Of a DNA stretch of 33,190 nucleotides, positions 1 through 8,791 are shown one piece after another. A program made the position numbers and the translations under genes. Positions within the stretch are counted from its first letter, which is position 1; the number at the start of each line of letters is the position of its first letter. Below the pieces are notes generated by a model. It had not been told where the DNA came from. It worked only from the letters and a program-made list of their open reading frames with translations, and made no database searches. Location: the NCBI GenBank assembly GCA_905234045.1, contig CAJOGS010000011.1:1-33190 (forward strand), in the 5' to 3' direction. The stretch comes from an uncultured Selenomonadaceae bacterium (GTDB lineage Bacteria; Bacillota; Negativicutes; Selenomonadales; Selenomonadaceae).

Positions 1-569
1 AATATTACCAACTTTGCACAGCCCAACGCCTGTTTATCTCGCGTCAATTCGGCGGTACGTTTTACAACTTCGCCCATTTCTCGAACGCAATCCATATTAA
101 TTCCCGCCTTTGTCGAGGCAAGATTTACCGAACTGCAAACTAAATCGGTTGACGCCAATGCTTGCGGTATCGACTCAATTAAAATCTTGTCGCCTTGCGT
201 AAAACCTTTTTCAACAAGCGCACTGAATCCGCCAATAAAATTAACGCCGACTTCCTTTGCAGCTTTGTCCAAAGTCTCAGCAACAGGCACATAACTTTCA
301 GTTTTGCAACTTTCGGCGGCTATCGCTATCGGCGTTACCGAAATTCTTTTATTAATAATCGGGACGCCGTATTCAGCCTCAATATCTTCGCCGGTTTTTA
401 CCAAAAATTCCGCCGTCTTTGTAATTTTATCGTAAACATTGCGGCAAAATTCGTGCAAGTTGGGATGTGCGCAATCGCGCAGGGAAATTCCCATTGTAAT
501 TGTACGAACATCCAATTTATTCTCCGTTATCATTCGGTTAGTTTCTAAAATATCTTCAATGGTTATCAA
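1..569 (-). CDS. UPF0210 (PFL-like, DUF711) family protein, 5' part only
   Basis: This is the N-terminal 189 codons of a gene that leaves the window at base 1. The translation starts [13 protein letters not shown] and contains [36 protein letters not shown] and [16 protein letters not shown], which match the conserved blocks of the UPF0210/PFL-like family as I remember it. The family resembles pyruvate formate-lyase but its reaction is unknown to me. It often sits beside a small ACT-domain regulator, and none is present in the 190 bases upstream. I chose a TTG start (bases 567-569) because a GGAGG lies 10 bases before it and no in-frame ATG is as well placed. The next in-frame ATG would remove the first 12 residues. 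Confidence 0.85.
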   Translation of the reverse strand, partial: MITIEDILETNRMITENKLDVRTITMGISLRDCAHPNLHEFCRNVYDKITKTAEFLVKTGEDIEAEYGVPIINKRISVTPIAIAAESCKTESYVPVAETLDKAAKEVGVNFIGGFSALVEKGFTQGDKILIESIPQALASTDLVCSSVNLASTKAGINMDCVREMGEVVKRTAELTRDKQALGCAKLVI

Positions 570-667
570 AAAGTTTCAGCCTCCATAGAAATTTTTTAAA
601 TTTTATCAAAATCAGTTGCAATGTCAAATTTTTTAGAAAACGTGTTCATAAACATTTATAACAATGA

Positions 668-697
668 TTAGTAGTTAGTAGTTAGCTACAAAACTAC
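668..697. repeat. Short copy of the stop-codon type hairpin repeat
   Basis: The sequence ttagtagttagtagttagct followed by aaaactac is a short 7-bp-periodic array with a complementary end. It is immediately followed by ctttgacaagacaa, which also occurs inside the MITE-like elements at about 17400 and 29070. The 570-760 gap therefore holds repeat remnants and no gene that I can see. Confidence 0.5.
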
Positions 698-760
698 TTT
701 CTTTGACAAGACAATTAAAATTAAATTTAAAAATGAAAATTTCAAGGCGTTGTATAGTTT

Positions 761-2398
761 TTAACTCAATTTAGGTTTAAAATTATCGCCCGTCCATTCT
801 TCCGGCATACCTTCAATTAAAATTACGGGACATTCGGCATTTTCTTTAACGAAATTTGCAACACTGCCGACGCCTTCTTTTGTGAAACCGCCAAAACCTT
901 TTGAGCCCATTATAATTGTGTCGCATTGTTCAAAATTCGCAACCTCAACAATAGTTTCGCCGGGATCTCCAACTTCTACGCGTACTTTTGCTTTAATATG
1001 GCGCGGGATAATTTCTTCCATTAATGAAGACAAAAAATTATAAGCCGCCGCGTTCAATTCGGCTGGAACGTAACCGCTTAAGCTGACTTTTTCAAACGCC
1101 GAAATTTCCTTGTCAAGTTCAACGCACATTAACAAAGTTACTCTTGCGCCGTGTTGTTCGGCGATTTTTATACCTTCAACCGCCGCTTTAAATGCTTGTC
1201 CCGAGCCGTCGGTAGGGATCAAAATATGTTGCAGTTTCGGATCTTCAGTTTTTTCAGTTTCAGAAATTTTTTCTTCAGATTCATCAGTTGCAAGAATTTC
1301 GGCGCGGCTTTTTTCAAATCTCCAACTGAATAAAATTGCAACTATTCCGATATAAACCAAAAACGCGCCGACTTCTGCGCTTATTGCCGATAAACTTGCG
1401 CCGCGTTGAATTATATCCCGCGTGAAATGAAATTGCCACGTCAAAGGGAAAATGTGCGCCAAATTTACAACCCAACCTGCTAAATGGTCAAGCGGCGAAG
1501 TTACGCCGCCGAATATAAAGCCGCCCGGTATAAATAAAATCATTCGGCTTGACGCAATACCGGGATTAGCCGCCGTCCAGCCCATAAATACGCTTAACAT
1601 TCCGATTGTCAACGCCATTAAAAATTGTATGATTAAAAATTCTGTCAGTCGTCCCGAAAAAACTAAATCGCCCCAAACTCTAAGCACTGCCAATCCTAAA
1701 AATGTTGAAACTACCAAACAAAAAATATATGGCGTCAATCGTGCGATTAAATCGAACGGCGTACCATTTTTTAAAGTTCTTTCATATCTGTTTGAAAGTC
1801 TCAAGCGCGGCACCATTCCTATTGTTGCGAATGTGAAAAACATTGCGCCGAAAAAAAATAAAAATCCTTGAGTTTGAGTATTTGAAGTTGAGCCGGCAGG
1901 ATTGAAAAGCACGCGGCTATTTAAAGTTAAACCGCCGCCACTTTCGCCGCCTGCGCTCATTGCGTTATCAATGGCAACCAATTCAGGCATTGCCTCTTTA
2001 ATATCTGCAGTTTGCGCGGTGTTGCTGTTGTCATAAAAAATTCCAATGGGCGCGGTATTTCCCGAATAACGATTTTTTTCAAGACCTTGCGGAAAATAAA
2101 TAACTGCAACAACTTTGTCTCTGTAGCAAAGTTCTTCGGGATTCACGGGCGAATTTATAATATTTTTAACTTCCATATATTCCGACGCATCAATTTTCGT
2201 TATAAGTTCGCGGCTGTATCGTGAATTATCCAAATCAATAATCGCAACCGGCGCATCCTTGCTGAAATTTCCTGACAGCATAACAGACAAAACGACGCTG
2301 ATAACCATTGCAACCATTATGCAAACTTTTTCATAAGGCATTCCCTTGCCGCTGAATAAAAATTTTAATTCGTCCAACAAAGATTTTTTCAAGCCCAT
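761..2398 (-). CDS. ABC-2 type permease fused to a C-terminal universal stress protein domain
   Basis: The 545-residue protein has two parts. Residues 1-360 form an ABC-2 permease of the YhhJ/YbhR kind: one membrane segment at about 26-42, a periplasmic region to about 177 (with VAIIDLDNSRYSREL), then segments near 178-197, 221-240, 255-273, 284-300 and 343-358. A charged linker (365-387) leads to a UspA domain at 388-530 that begins LQHILIPTDGSG. It carries GSKGFGGFTKEGVGS (498-512), an exact fit to the ATP-binding pattern G-x2-G-x9-G-S of nucleotide-binding Usp proteins. The ATG lies 8 bases after the HlyD-type gene, so the two are co-transcribed. No ABC ATPase gene is present here. Permeases of this type normally export a substrate with an ATPase and an adaptor, so the Usp domain is more likely a nucleotide sensor than the motor. 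That last point is inference. Confidence 0.85.
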   Translation of the reverse strand: MGLKKSLLDELKFLFSGKGMPYEKVCIMVAMVISVVLSVMLSGNFSKDAPVAIIDLDNSRYSRELITKIDASEYMEVKNIINSPVNPEELCYRDKVVAVIYFPQGLEKNRYSGNTAPIGIFYDNSNTAQTADIKEAMPELVAIDNAMSAGGESGGGLTLNSRVLFNPAGSTSNTQTQGFLFFFGAMFFTFATIGMVPRLRLSNRYERTLKNGTPFDLIARLTPYIFCLVVSTFLGLAVLRVWGDLVFSGRLTEFLIIQFLMALTIGMLSVFMGWTAANPGIASSRMILFIPGGFIFGGVTSPLDHLAGWVVNLAHIFPLTWQFHFTRDIIQRGASLSAISAEVGAFLVYIGIVAILFSWRFEKSRAEILATDESEEKISETEKTEDPKLQHILIPTDGSGQAFKAAVEGIKIAEQHGARVTLLMCVELDKEISAFEKVSLSGYVPAELNAAAYNFLSSLMEEIIPRHIKAKVRVEVGDPGETIVEVANFEQCDTIIMGSKGFGGFTKEGVGSVANFVKENAECPVILIEGMPEEWTGDNFKPKLS

Positions 2399-2406
2399 AT
2401 TATCAC

Positions 2407-3504
2407 CTAATCAAAATCAACGCGGACAGTTTGCCCTGCCAAAACTTCACTGTCAGGCGAAATATAAATTCTTACTTGGAACGCCGATAAATCAGCCTGT
2501 CCTTTTTCTCTGGACTGTTTTAAATCAGCGAAGCCCGGAGCTTGCGTTAAAAGTCGAATCGTGCCTTTAATTTCTTTATTGTCTGCGATTGTGCGGCAAA
2601 TAATTTCTTCGCCTTCGTGCAATTTTACGGCTTGTTCTTCAGAAACGTAAATATCATAATAAATTCGGCGCGTTTCAAGTAAAACTACGGGAACATTTGG
2701 AGAAATCATTTCACCTTGTTTGCTGAGGACGCTGATAATTTTTCCGTCTTCTGGAGCGTGTAAAGTCAAACGTTCTTTTGAAATTTCCAATTCTTTAAGT
2801 TGAATTTCCAAAGATTTTTTCTGTTGATTGAGTGCGGCAATATCATTTTCGATATTTTTAGCGGCGGCGCGTTCCTGTTCGATTGTCGGCAAGTTCAAAG
2901 AATTTGTAACGCCGTTATCGACGCCGCCCGATAAAAGCCGCTCAAGTAATTGTCTTTGATTTTGAACATTAGCCCGCGCCACGTTCAACGCCATTGTTGA
3001 ATCGTCAAGTTGAGATTTTGCTATTGCGCCTTCGTTCGCCAACGCTAATTTGCGGTTGTAATCAATTTCTGCATTTTTTAAAGTTGCCTCTGCAGAATTT
3101 AATACTGCGCGTTGTGCGTCAATTTGCCTGAAAGTTTGCTGTTCATCGTTAGCCGCTCTGAATAAATTTACATTCATATTTCCTGCCGTCGATTTTATTT
3201 GCGCGTCGAGTTGTGCAATTTGCGCCTTTAATTTTTCTATCGCCAAATTTGTATCAGTCGGATCAATTTCCATTATCACTTCGCCTGATTTTACAAATTG
3301 CCCCTCTTTTACGTTTTCGTTAATCATTCTGCCGCCTACCGAATCGAACGCCAATTTTATTTGTTCTGCTGTCAGTATGCTGTCTTTTTTTTCCACCGCC
3401 AAAATTGTTGCATCGTTGCCGGTGTACATCAGTACCAATCCGCTGATTATCAGTACTGCAATTAAAAAAATTCCTGTTTTTTGTGCTTGTTTGCGCGAGT
3501 TCAT
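2407..3504 (-). CDS. HlyD/EmrA-family membrane fusion (periplasmic adaptor) protein
   Basis: The 365-residue protein has a short cytoplasmic start, one membrane anchor (about 12-28) and a barrel/lipoyl half-motif (GGRMINENVKEGQFVKSGEV). A long alpha-helical hairpin follows (about 85-245, rich in A, Q, L, E and K), then the second half-lipoyl motif (LHAPEDGKIISVLSKQGEMI) and a C-terminal beta region ending GQTVRVDFD. This is the layout of adaptors that link an inner-membrane exporter to an outer-membrane channel, which fits a two-membrane cell. It is the first gene of a pair with the ABC-2/Usp fusion. The start is an ATG 8 bases after a GGGAGG. No outer-membrane channel gene is in the window. 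Confidence 0.85.
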   Translation of the reverse strand: MNSRKQAQKTGIFLIAVLIISGLVLMYTGNDATILAVEKKDSILTAEQIKLAFDSVGGRMINENVKEGQFVKSGEVIMEIDPTDTNLAIEKLKAQIAQLDAQIKSTAGNMNVNLFRAANDEQQTFRQIDAQRAVLNSAEATLKNAEIDYNRKLALANEGAIAKSQLDDSTMALNVARANVQNQRQLLERLLSGGVDNGVTNSLNLPTIEQERAAAKNIENDIAALNQQKKSLEIQLKELEISKERLTLHAPEDGKIISVLSKQGEMISPNVPVVLLETRRIYYDIYVSEEQAVKLHEGEEIICRTIADNKEIKGTIRLLTQAPGFADLKQSREKGQADLSAFQVRIYISPDSEVLAGQTVRVDFD

Positions 3505-3581
3505 TCAAAACTGCCTCCCTTGAAAAATCTGTCGGAAATAATTTTAACACTTTTTTTTTTTGACTGTCAAAGCAGAATAAT

Positions 3582-3840
3582 GTAGTGGGGTAGTGGGGTA
3601 GTGTGGTAGTGGTATAGTGGGGTAGTATTTAGGGGCTGTTGAAAAAGTCTGTTATCAAATTTTTTCTTATTAAACTTACTTTTCTTTGTTGCGTCCAAGA
3701 AAAAAACGCGTCGCCTGAGCCGCGCGTCCTGCGCGGCATCTTAGTTTTTCGTGCTTAGTCAACTTTTTTTACTACCGCACTATCAAACTACCAAACTACC
3801 AAACTACCAAACTATCCAACTACCGCACTACCCAACTACC
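3582..3840. repeat. Octamer hairpin repeat, arms split by a MITE-like insert
   Basis: The left arm (3582-3628) is made of units such as tagtgggg and tagtgtgg. The right arm (3771-3840) is made of complementary units such as actaccgc and actaccaa, again at about 8-base spacing. Between the arms, 3632-3770, lies ggggctgttgaaaaagtc plus a GC-rich hairpin (gccgcgcgtcctgcgcggc), which belongs to the MITE-like family. The whole 3505-3967 gap between the divergent hlyD-type and gamma-subunit genes is filled by this compound repeat and the promoter at 3841. Confidence 0.75.
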
Positions 3841-3869
3841 TTGAAATATTTTTTTATATACGATAATAT
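3841..3869 (+). promoter_or_regulatory. Candidate sigma-70 promoter of the decarboxylase gene pair
   Basis: TTGAAA (3841-3846), a 17-base spacer and TAATAT (3864-3869) lie about 100 bases before the gamma-subunit start. The match is good in an AT-rich stretch, but chance matches are common in such sequence. Confidence 0.4.
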
Positions 3870-3967
3870 TTAATAGGAATAAAAACAATTCAAATAAAGA
3901 ATTTTTATTTTATTCGCACTGTATTTAAAATATATGGAGTTTTTCATAGATGAAGGGAGATTTTTTA

Positions 3968-4348
3968 ATGTCACAACCTGTAACGACTAACCCGTTTATC
4001 ATTATGATGATAAATATGACGGTTGTTTTTATCGTGTTAGTTTCGTTGAGTGTGTTAATTAATGTAATTCACATGATTGACCCGACAAAAGAACCGGAAG
4101 TTAAAGACGCCGGCGGCGGCGATGAAGAAGTTAAAAATGAAACTGCGGCGATAGTTTCAAAACTTCAACAAAATCCTGCGCCCGCGCCTGTGATTGAGGA
4201 AGGCATTTCGCCTGAAGTTATTGCGGCAATTTCGGCGGCTATTGCTTGTTACGGAATTTCGGGACAAGTTCGCGCAGTTCGTGTTGTAAATCCAAATCGC
4301 TCGGCGTGGCGTCAAAACGCGCTTACCGGCGGTTTAACTAATGTTTGA
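3968..4348 (+). CDS. Na+-translocating decarboxylase gamma (delta) subunit
   Basis: The 126-residue protein has one N-terminal membrane helix (about 11-32), an acidic stretch, a Pro/Ala linker (NPAPAPVIEEG), then a helix (EVIAAISAAIACYG) and a C-terminal tail with RSAWRQNAL. This is the usual plan of the OadG/MmdD small subunit, which holds the carboxyltransferase and the membrane beta subunit together. I start at the ATG at 3968, which follows AAGGGAG by 9 bases. An upstream in-frame ATG at 3950 has no good ribosome site. The beta-subunit gene follows after 13 bases. Whether the enzyme is specific for oxaloacetate or methylmalonyl-CoA cannot be read from this subunit. Confidence 0.85.
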   Translation: MSQPVTTNPFIIMMINMTVVFIVLVSLSVLINVIHMIDPTKEPEVKDAGGGDEEVKNETAAIVSKLQQNPAPAPVIEEGISPEVIAAISAAIACYGISGQVRAVRVVNPNRSAWRQNALTGGLTNV

Positions 4349-4361
4349 GGAGGGAATTTAA

Positions 4362-5495
4362 TTGGAATTTTTTAACGCATTTTCAGTATCTCTCCAAGCA
4401 GTTTGGAATGACAGCGGCTTTTCGGCTTTTACCGTCGGTAACGGCATAATGATAGGCGTTGGACTTTTGCTTTTATATATGGCGTTCGTAAAAGAATTTG
4501 AACCGCTTTTACTTGGACCAATCGCCTTTGGTTGTATTTTGGCAAATTTCCCGAATACAGGATTTTTTGGCGATGAAATGAACGTTATGCAAGCCATTCG
4601 ATACGGCATTAATTATGAAATTTTCCCGCCGTTAATTTTCTTGGGAATCGGCGCAATGACTGACTTTGGACCTTTGCTTGCAAGACCTTCAACATTAATG
4701 TTGGGCGCGGCGGCTCAAATTGGCGTATTCGTTGCACTTGCAGGCGCAATGATTGTCGGCTTTGACATTAAAGAGGCGGCGGCAATAGGAATTATCGGCG
4801 GGGCTGACGGTCCTACTTCGATTTATCTTTCAATCAAACTTGCTCCGCACTTACTCGGCGCAATAGCGGTTGCGGCGTATACTTATATGTCACTCGTTCC
4901 AATGATTCAGCCGCCAATTATGAAGGCGTTGACAAGTCAAAAAGAACGTGAAGTTGTTATGACTGAACTTAGACAAGTAACAAAATTTGAGCGCGTAGTT
5001 TTCCCAATCGTTGTAACAATTTTCATCAGCTTGTTACTTCCGCCAATCGCTGCATTGTTGGGAATGTTGATGCTCGGTAATTTGTTCCGTGAAAGCGGCG
5101 TTACCGACAGACTTTCAGACACTTCACAAAATGCACTTTGTAACATTGTCACAATCTTTTTGGCAACGGGTACAGGTATGACGATGAACGCGGACGACTT
5201 CTTGAGAGCGGACACATTGTTAATTATTTTTCTCGGACTTGTAGCATTTATGGGCGGTACTGCCGGCGGCGTTATTTTCGGTAAATTTATGTGCCGTTTG
5301 AGCGGTTGGAAAGTCAATCCTTTAATCGGCTCGGCGGGCGTTTCAGCTGTTCCAATGGCGGCGCGTGTCAGTCAAATTGTCGGTATGAAATCTAAACCCG
5401 GCAACTATTTATTAATGCATGCAATGGGACCAAATGTAGCCGGTGTTATAGGTACGGCGGTTGCGGCGGGTACAATGCTTGCAATGCTGAAGTAG
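4362..5495 (+). CDS. Na+-translocating decarboxylase beta subunit (OadB/MmdB family)
   Basis: This 377-residue polytopic protein is the Na+ channel subunit of biotin-dependent decarboxylases, coupling decarboxylation of a carboxybiotin to Na+ export. Signature stretches are GGADGPTSIYLSIKLAPHLL (about residue 147 on), YMSLVPMIQPPIMKAL, and the C-terminal SAVPMAARVSQ and MGPNVAGVIGTAVAAG. The start is a TTG with GAGGAGGG seven bases upstream. The pair lacks the carboxyltransferase alpha subunit and the biotin carrier, which must be elsewhere. The neighbouring fumarate reductase operon suggests a role in succinate/propionate metabolism, but the substrate is unproved. The TAG stop is the first unit of an octamer repeat. 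Confidence 0.93.
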   Translation: MEFFNAFSVSLQAVWNDSGFSAFTVGNGIMIGVGLLLLYMAFVKEFEPLLLGPIAFGCILANFPNTGFFGDEMNVMQAIRYGINYEIFPPLIFLGIGAMTDFGPLLARPSTLMLGAAAQIGVFVALAGAMIVGFDIKEAAAIGIIGGADGPTSIYLSIKLAPHLLGAIAVAAYTYMSLVPMIQPPIMKALTSQKEREVVMTELRQVTKFERVVFPIVVTIFISLLLPPIAALLGMLMLGNLFRESGVTDRLSDTSQNALCNIVTIFLATGTGMTMNADDFLRADTLLIIFLGLVAFMGGTAGGVIFGKFMCRLSGWKVNPLIGSAGVSAVPMAARVSQIVGMKSKPGNYLLMHAMGPNVAGVIGTAVAAGTMLAMLK

Positions 5496-5554
5496 TTCGG
5501 TAGTGTGATAGTTTGATAGTGCGGTAGTGGAGTAGTAATTTGATACAAGACTAC
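5493..5554 (+). repeat. Octamer repeat beginning at the oadB-type stop codon
   Basis: The array starts with the TAG stop codon and continues as tagttcgg, tagtgtga, tagtttga, tagtgcgg, tagtggag and tagtaatt. It ends with a single complementary gactac and is followed directly by a terminator hairpin. Confidence 0.7.
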
Positions 5555-5560
5555 AATAAA

Positions 5561-5588
5561 AAATGCCCGTTTTGAACGGGTATTTTTT
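5561..5588 (+). terminator. Rho-independent terminator after the decarboxylase genes
   Basis: The stem CCCGTT (5566-5571) and AACGGG (5575-5580), closed further by flanking bases, is followed by tatttttttg. It ends the gamma/beta operon. Confidence 0.8.
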
Positions 5589-5613
5589 TGTACTTTATTT
5601 TTTGAAAATTAAT

Positions 5614-5860
5614 CTAGGGCGTGTTGATAAATTCCAAAATCCACAATTTTTTTAAAATCCGCAAAGTGCGGACGTTTTTTAGTGTGGTAGTTCGATAGCC
5701 AATAGCCAATAGCCAATAGCTGATAGCCAATAGCTGATAGCCAATAGCTGATAGCTAACCGCTAACAGCTACTTTTGCTTCGGAAAAAAGAAAGTACATT
5801 TAAATAAATTTCAGTAAATAAATTTCATCAGTAAAATTTGAATTTTTCAATACGCCCTAG
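5614..5860. mobile_element. MITE-like element with ~21-bp terminal inverted repeats
   Basis: The left end CTAGGGCGTGTTGATAAATTC (first 20 bases from 5614) and the right end GAATTTTTCAATACGCCCTA (from 5840) are inverted copies with two mismatches. The element is 247 bp and has no ORF. Inside are a cgcaaagtgcg hairpin, a 7-bp-periodic array (5680-5772: gatagcc, aatagct and similar) and a module reading acttttgcttcgg, which is the reverse complement of a module at about 20080 and 28755. Right of it, 5861-5960 carries more decayed ends (ccaacagcacct, ccaacacgcc). The 5496-6126 gap holds only repeats and terminators. Confidence 0.65.
5680..5772. repeat. 7-bp-periodic array nested in the MITE-like element
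   Basis: Units are gatagcc, aatagcc, aatagct and gatagct, repeated about ten times, then aaccgct and aacagctac as a partly complementary end. It has the same architecture as the octamer arrays but period 7 and another core. Confidence 0.65.
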
Positions 5861-6080
5861 CAAAGAAAAGTAAATCTAAAATAAAAATCTCAGTACCAAA
5901 GATTTTTCCAACAGCACCTGAGTATACTTTTTTCAGAATTTACCAACACGCCTTAATATTTATGCCGACTCAAAATATTATAACTTTTATCAAATTTTAA
6001 GCACAAGCCAAATTATAAATTCGACGATAAAAAAATTATTGCGTCAATGAAAAATAAAAAATCTGCTGACACTACAAAAA

Positions 6081-6112
6081 AATAAAGCCGGTATTCAATA
6101 CCGGCTTTTTAG
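6081..6112. terminator. Bidirectional terminator downstream of sdhB
   Basis: AAAGCCGGTATT (6084-6095) and AATACCGGCTTT (6097-6108) form a perfect 12-bp palindrome around one base. Runs of T follow it on the minus strand (tttattttttt) and, less strongly, on the plus strand. It ends the fum-sdh transcript. Confidence 0.85.
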
Positions 6113-6126
6113 TTTAAAAATTTATT

Positions 6127-6873
6127 TTAGAAATTAAACATATTTCTCAATGCTTGTTTATTGACATCGCGGTTAAGCTGTGCAAGGTAGGTTGTCAGCT
6201 TGATTGACTTCGGACAAACTTCAACGCAGTTTTGACTGTTGCCGCAACTTGTAATGCCGCCTTTTTCCATTAAAGCATTAAGGCGTTTAGGCGCGTCGAA
6301 TTTTCCGAGCGGGTGAAGATTGAAAAGATACGCTTGAACCGTCGGCGCAGGACCAATGAAATCGGATTGAGGTCCTACATTTGGGCAAGCCTCCAGACAA
6401 CAGCCGCAAGTCATGCAGTGTGAAATTTCGTAGGCAGTCTGCGCGGTGTAAGGATTTTGAATCGGCGCATCTTTAACGTCCCATGAGCCGTCCAATTCAA
6501 CCCAACCTTGAATCTTTTTCAAACTTTCAAACATTACTGATCTGTCAATCAGCAAATCACGAATAACTGGGAAAGTTCTTGCAGGTGCAAGGTGTATCGG
6601 CTGTTTAATTTCATCAACAAGCGCACAACATGCTTGACGCGCTTTACCGTTGATAACCATCATGCACGCGCCGCAAACTTTTTCAAGGCAGTTACATTCC
6701 CACGTTACGGGCGCAACTTTTTTACCGTCAACTGTGACGGGATTTTTTTGTATTTCCATTAAAGCGGCGACAACGTTTAAACCCGGGCGATAGTCAACAT
6801 CAAATTCTTGAGTGTATGGCTTTTCGTTAGGACCGTCCTGCCGCTCGATTATAAATCTGACTTTGTCAGGCAT
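6127..6873 (-). CDS. sdhB: Fumarate reductase/succinate dehydrogenase iron-sulfur subunit
   Basis: The 248-residue protein carries electrons between the flavoprotein and the membrane cytochrome b. It has the [2Fe-2S] cysteines C60, C62, C67 and C70 with C82, and the two C-terminal cluster motifs CMTCGCCLEACP (C153, 156, 159, 163) and CGNSQNCVEVCP (C210, 216, 220). Its ligand set is that of the enzyme with 2Fe-2S, 4Fe-4S and 3Fe-4S clusters. It is the last gene of fumA-fumB-sdhC-sdhA-sdhB. The gap from sdhA is entirely an octamer hairpin plus the leader ctacaacgaagggag, which supplies the ribosome site. In an anaerobe it most likely works as a fumarate reductase; direction cannot be read from sequence. 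Confidence 0.95.
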   Translation of the reverse strand: MPDKVRFIIERQDGPNEKPYTQEFDVDYRPGLNVVAALMEIQKNPVTVDGKKVAPVTWECNCLEKVCGACMMVINGKARQACCALVDEIKQPIHLAPARTFPVIRDLLIDRSVMFESLKKIQGWVELDGSWDVKDAPIQNPYTAQTAYEISHCMTCGCCLEACPNVGPQSDFIGPAPTVQAYLFNLHPLGKFDAPKRLNALMEKGGITSCGNSQNCVEVCPKSIKLTTYLAQLNRDVNKQALRNMFNF

Positions 6874-6891
6874 TAAAATTTCTCCCTTCGT

Positions 6892-6970
6892 TGTAGTGTG
6901 ATAGTGTTATAGTGTGGTAGTGGCATAGTAATTTACTATCCAACTATTACACTACCACACTACCGCACTA
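6892..6970 (-). repeat. Octamer hairpin between sdhA stop and sdhB ribosome site
   Basis: Read on the minus strand it starts with the sdhA stop TAG, runs tagtgcgg, tagtgtgg, tagtgtaa, tagttgga, then turns at tagtaaattacta and returns as complementary units to cactacaac. It then runs straight into gaagggag, the sdhB ribosome site. GTAGTGTG and CACACTAC close the stem. It fills the sdhA-sdhB gap. Confidence 0.85.
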
Positions 6971-8779
6971 CTCCTTCTTTGCAACAGCGTAGTTACGGGC
7001 ACGCGGTTTAATCAGTGAGTGATCAAAATCACGATAACTTATAACAGGCTCTTCAGTTTTCGGGTCGTAATTAACGATTGTAACCTTCATAAAGTGTTCG
7101 TCGTCACGTCCCATAAATACCAATTCGCCGTCTTTGTCGTGTTTCTGTTTGCCGTTTTCAAGAACAATTTTAGCATGTGCGCCGCGTGATTCGTCTCTCA
7201 TTCTTGCGCCTTTGGTAATTGCCATTGCGTAAAGAATCATATTGCGAAGTTGGCGAACAAACATAGCTTCTTGGTTGGCAACCGTAGAATGATCGGTAAT
7301 TCCAATGTCGTTCCAACGTTTCAAAAGTTTTTTGAGTTCGACGAGGCAAGTATCTAAGCCGTTGTTATCGCGTTCAATGGCAACATATTTATACATTAAG
7401 TCGCCCATTTCGTGGTGGAGCTTGTGAGCATTTTCCGAGCCGTTCATTGTCAAAATTTTGTCATATTCATTTTGAACTTCACGGCGCGCCGCTTCAAGTT
7501 CAGCATCAGTTAAATCACTGCCTTTGTTGCCGGTTTTCGCCCATTTCATAGCCTCAGGACCTGAAACAGTGCCGGAATATGCCGCGCTCAAAAGTGAATT
7601 TGCGCCGAGACGGTTTGCGCCGTGATACTGATAGTCACATTCGCCGCTTGCCATTAAGCCCGGAATATTTGTATTGTGTACTCTGTCAACCCAAATGCCG
7701 CCCATTGAATAATGGACTGACGGGAAAATTTCCATTGGAACTTTGCGCGGATCTTGTCCTACAAATTCGCTGTACATTTCCAGAATACCGCCGAGTTTTC
7801 TTTCAAGATAGCCGCTGTCAATGTGCGACAAATCAAGATAAACGCGGTTTTCGCCGTTAATACCGAGACCCATATGCACGCAAACTTTGTAAATTGCGCG
7901 GCTTGCAACGTCACGCGGAACCAAATTGCCGTAAGCAGGATACATTTCTTCGAGGAAGTACCAAGGCTTTCCGTCTTTGTAAACCCAAACGCGCCCGCCT
8001 TCACCTCTGCAAGCCTCTGACATCAAGCGGTTTTTATCTGAACCCGGTATAGCTGTAGGATGAATTTGAATAAATTCGGGATTGGCAATTTCTGCGCCTT
8101 GCTGATAGACGGCGGAAACTGCGGAGCCGTTACAGATAGTTGACGCCGTGCAACGTCCAAATACTTGACCGGGACCGCCTGTAGCTAAAATAACAGTGTC
8201 GGCAGTAAAGGCGCGGATTTCCATTGTATTCATATTTTGAGCAACGAGACCGCGACAAATGCCCTCTTTGTTTTTGATAATCTTGATAAATTCCCAAAAT
8301 TCGTATTTGTTGACAGAGCCTTTGACTTCCCAGCGGCGAACTTGTTCATCAAGCGCGTATAAAATTTGTTGTCCTGTAGTTGAACCTGCAAAACAAGTGC
8401 GTTTATGTTTTTGTCCGCCGAAATTTCTCAAGTCAAGGACGCCTTCAGGGGTACGGGTAAAAGGTACGCCCATTCTGTCAAACATTTTAATCAATTTAGG
8501 CGCGGCTTCAACCATGCCTTTAACGGCAATTTGATCAGCCAAAAAGTCTCCGCCGTAAACTGTATCATCAAAATGTTCATAAATGCTGTCATGTTCGCCT
8601 TTGGTATCCATACAGGCATTAATTCCGCCCTGTGCACAAAGGGAATGTGAACGTTTAACGGGGCAGTAAGAAAATAAATCAACTTCGCCGCCCAATTCGC
8701 AAACTTTAATTGTGGCGAGCAGTCCTGAAATACCGCCGCCGACTATTGCAATTTTCTTTTTGCTCATATCTTTAGCCAT
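6968..8779 (-). CDS. sdhA: Fumarate reductase/succinate dehydrogenase flavoprotein subunit
   Basis: The 603-residue catalytic subunit interconverts fumarate and succinate. It has the N-terminal FAD fold (IAIVGGGISGL, 10-20), the covalent-flavin histidine in RSHSLCAQGG (H45), the substrate/active-site stretch HPTAIPGSDKNRLMSEACRG and the later FAD motif GANRLGANSLLSAAYSG. The sequence resembles the type-B enzymes of Wolinella and Bacillus. The ATG follows gaggtgag; an internal ATG four codons on is less well placed. The sdhC gene ends 12 bases upstream. The TAG stop codon belongs to the octamer repeat that fills the gap to sdhB. Confidence 0.96.
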   Translation of the reverse strand: MAKDMSKKKIAIVGGGISGLLATIKVCELGGEVDLFSYCPVKRSHSLCAQGGINACMDTKGEHDSIYEHFDDTVYGGDFLADQIAVKGMVEAAPKLIKMFDRMGVPFTRTPEGVLDLRNFGGQKHKRTCFAGSTTGQQILYALDEQVRRWEVKGSVNKYEFWEFIKIIKNKEGICRGLVAQNMNTMEIRAFTADTVILATGGPGQVFGRCTASTICNGSAVSAVYQQGAEIANPEFIQIHPTAIPGSDKNRLMSEACRGEGGRVWVYKDGKPWYFLEEMYPAYGNLVPRDVASRAIYKVCVHMGLGINGENRVYLDLSHIDSGYLERKLGGILEMYSEFVGQDPRKVPMEIFPSVHYSMGGIWVDRVHNTNIPGLMASGECDYQYHGANRLGANSLLSAAYSGTVSGPEAMKWAKTGNKGSDLTDAELEAARREVQNEYDKILTMNGSENAHKLHHEMGDLMYKYVAIERDNNGLDTCLVELKKLLKRWNDIGITDHSTVANQEAMFVRQLRNMILYAMAITKGARMRDESRGAHAKIVLENGKQKHDKDGELVFMGRDDEHFMKVTIVNYDPKTEEPVISYRDFDHSLIKPRARNYAVAKKE

Positions 8780-8791
8780 ATTTTACTCACC

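Noticed and set aside
195-548. Plus-strand open frame of 117 codons
   Set aside because: It lies opposite the UPF0210 gene, whose minus-strand frame has clear family blocks and a ribosome site; the plus frame looks like a shadow.
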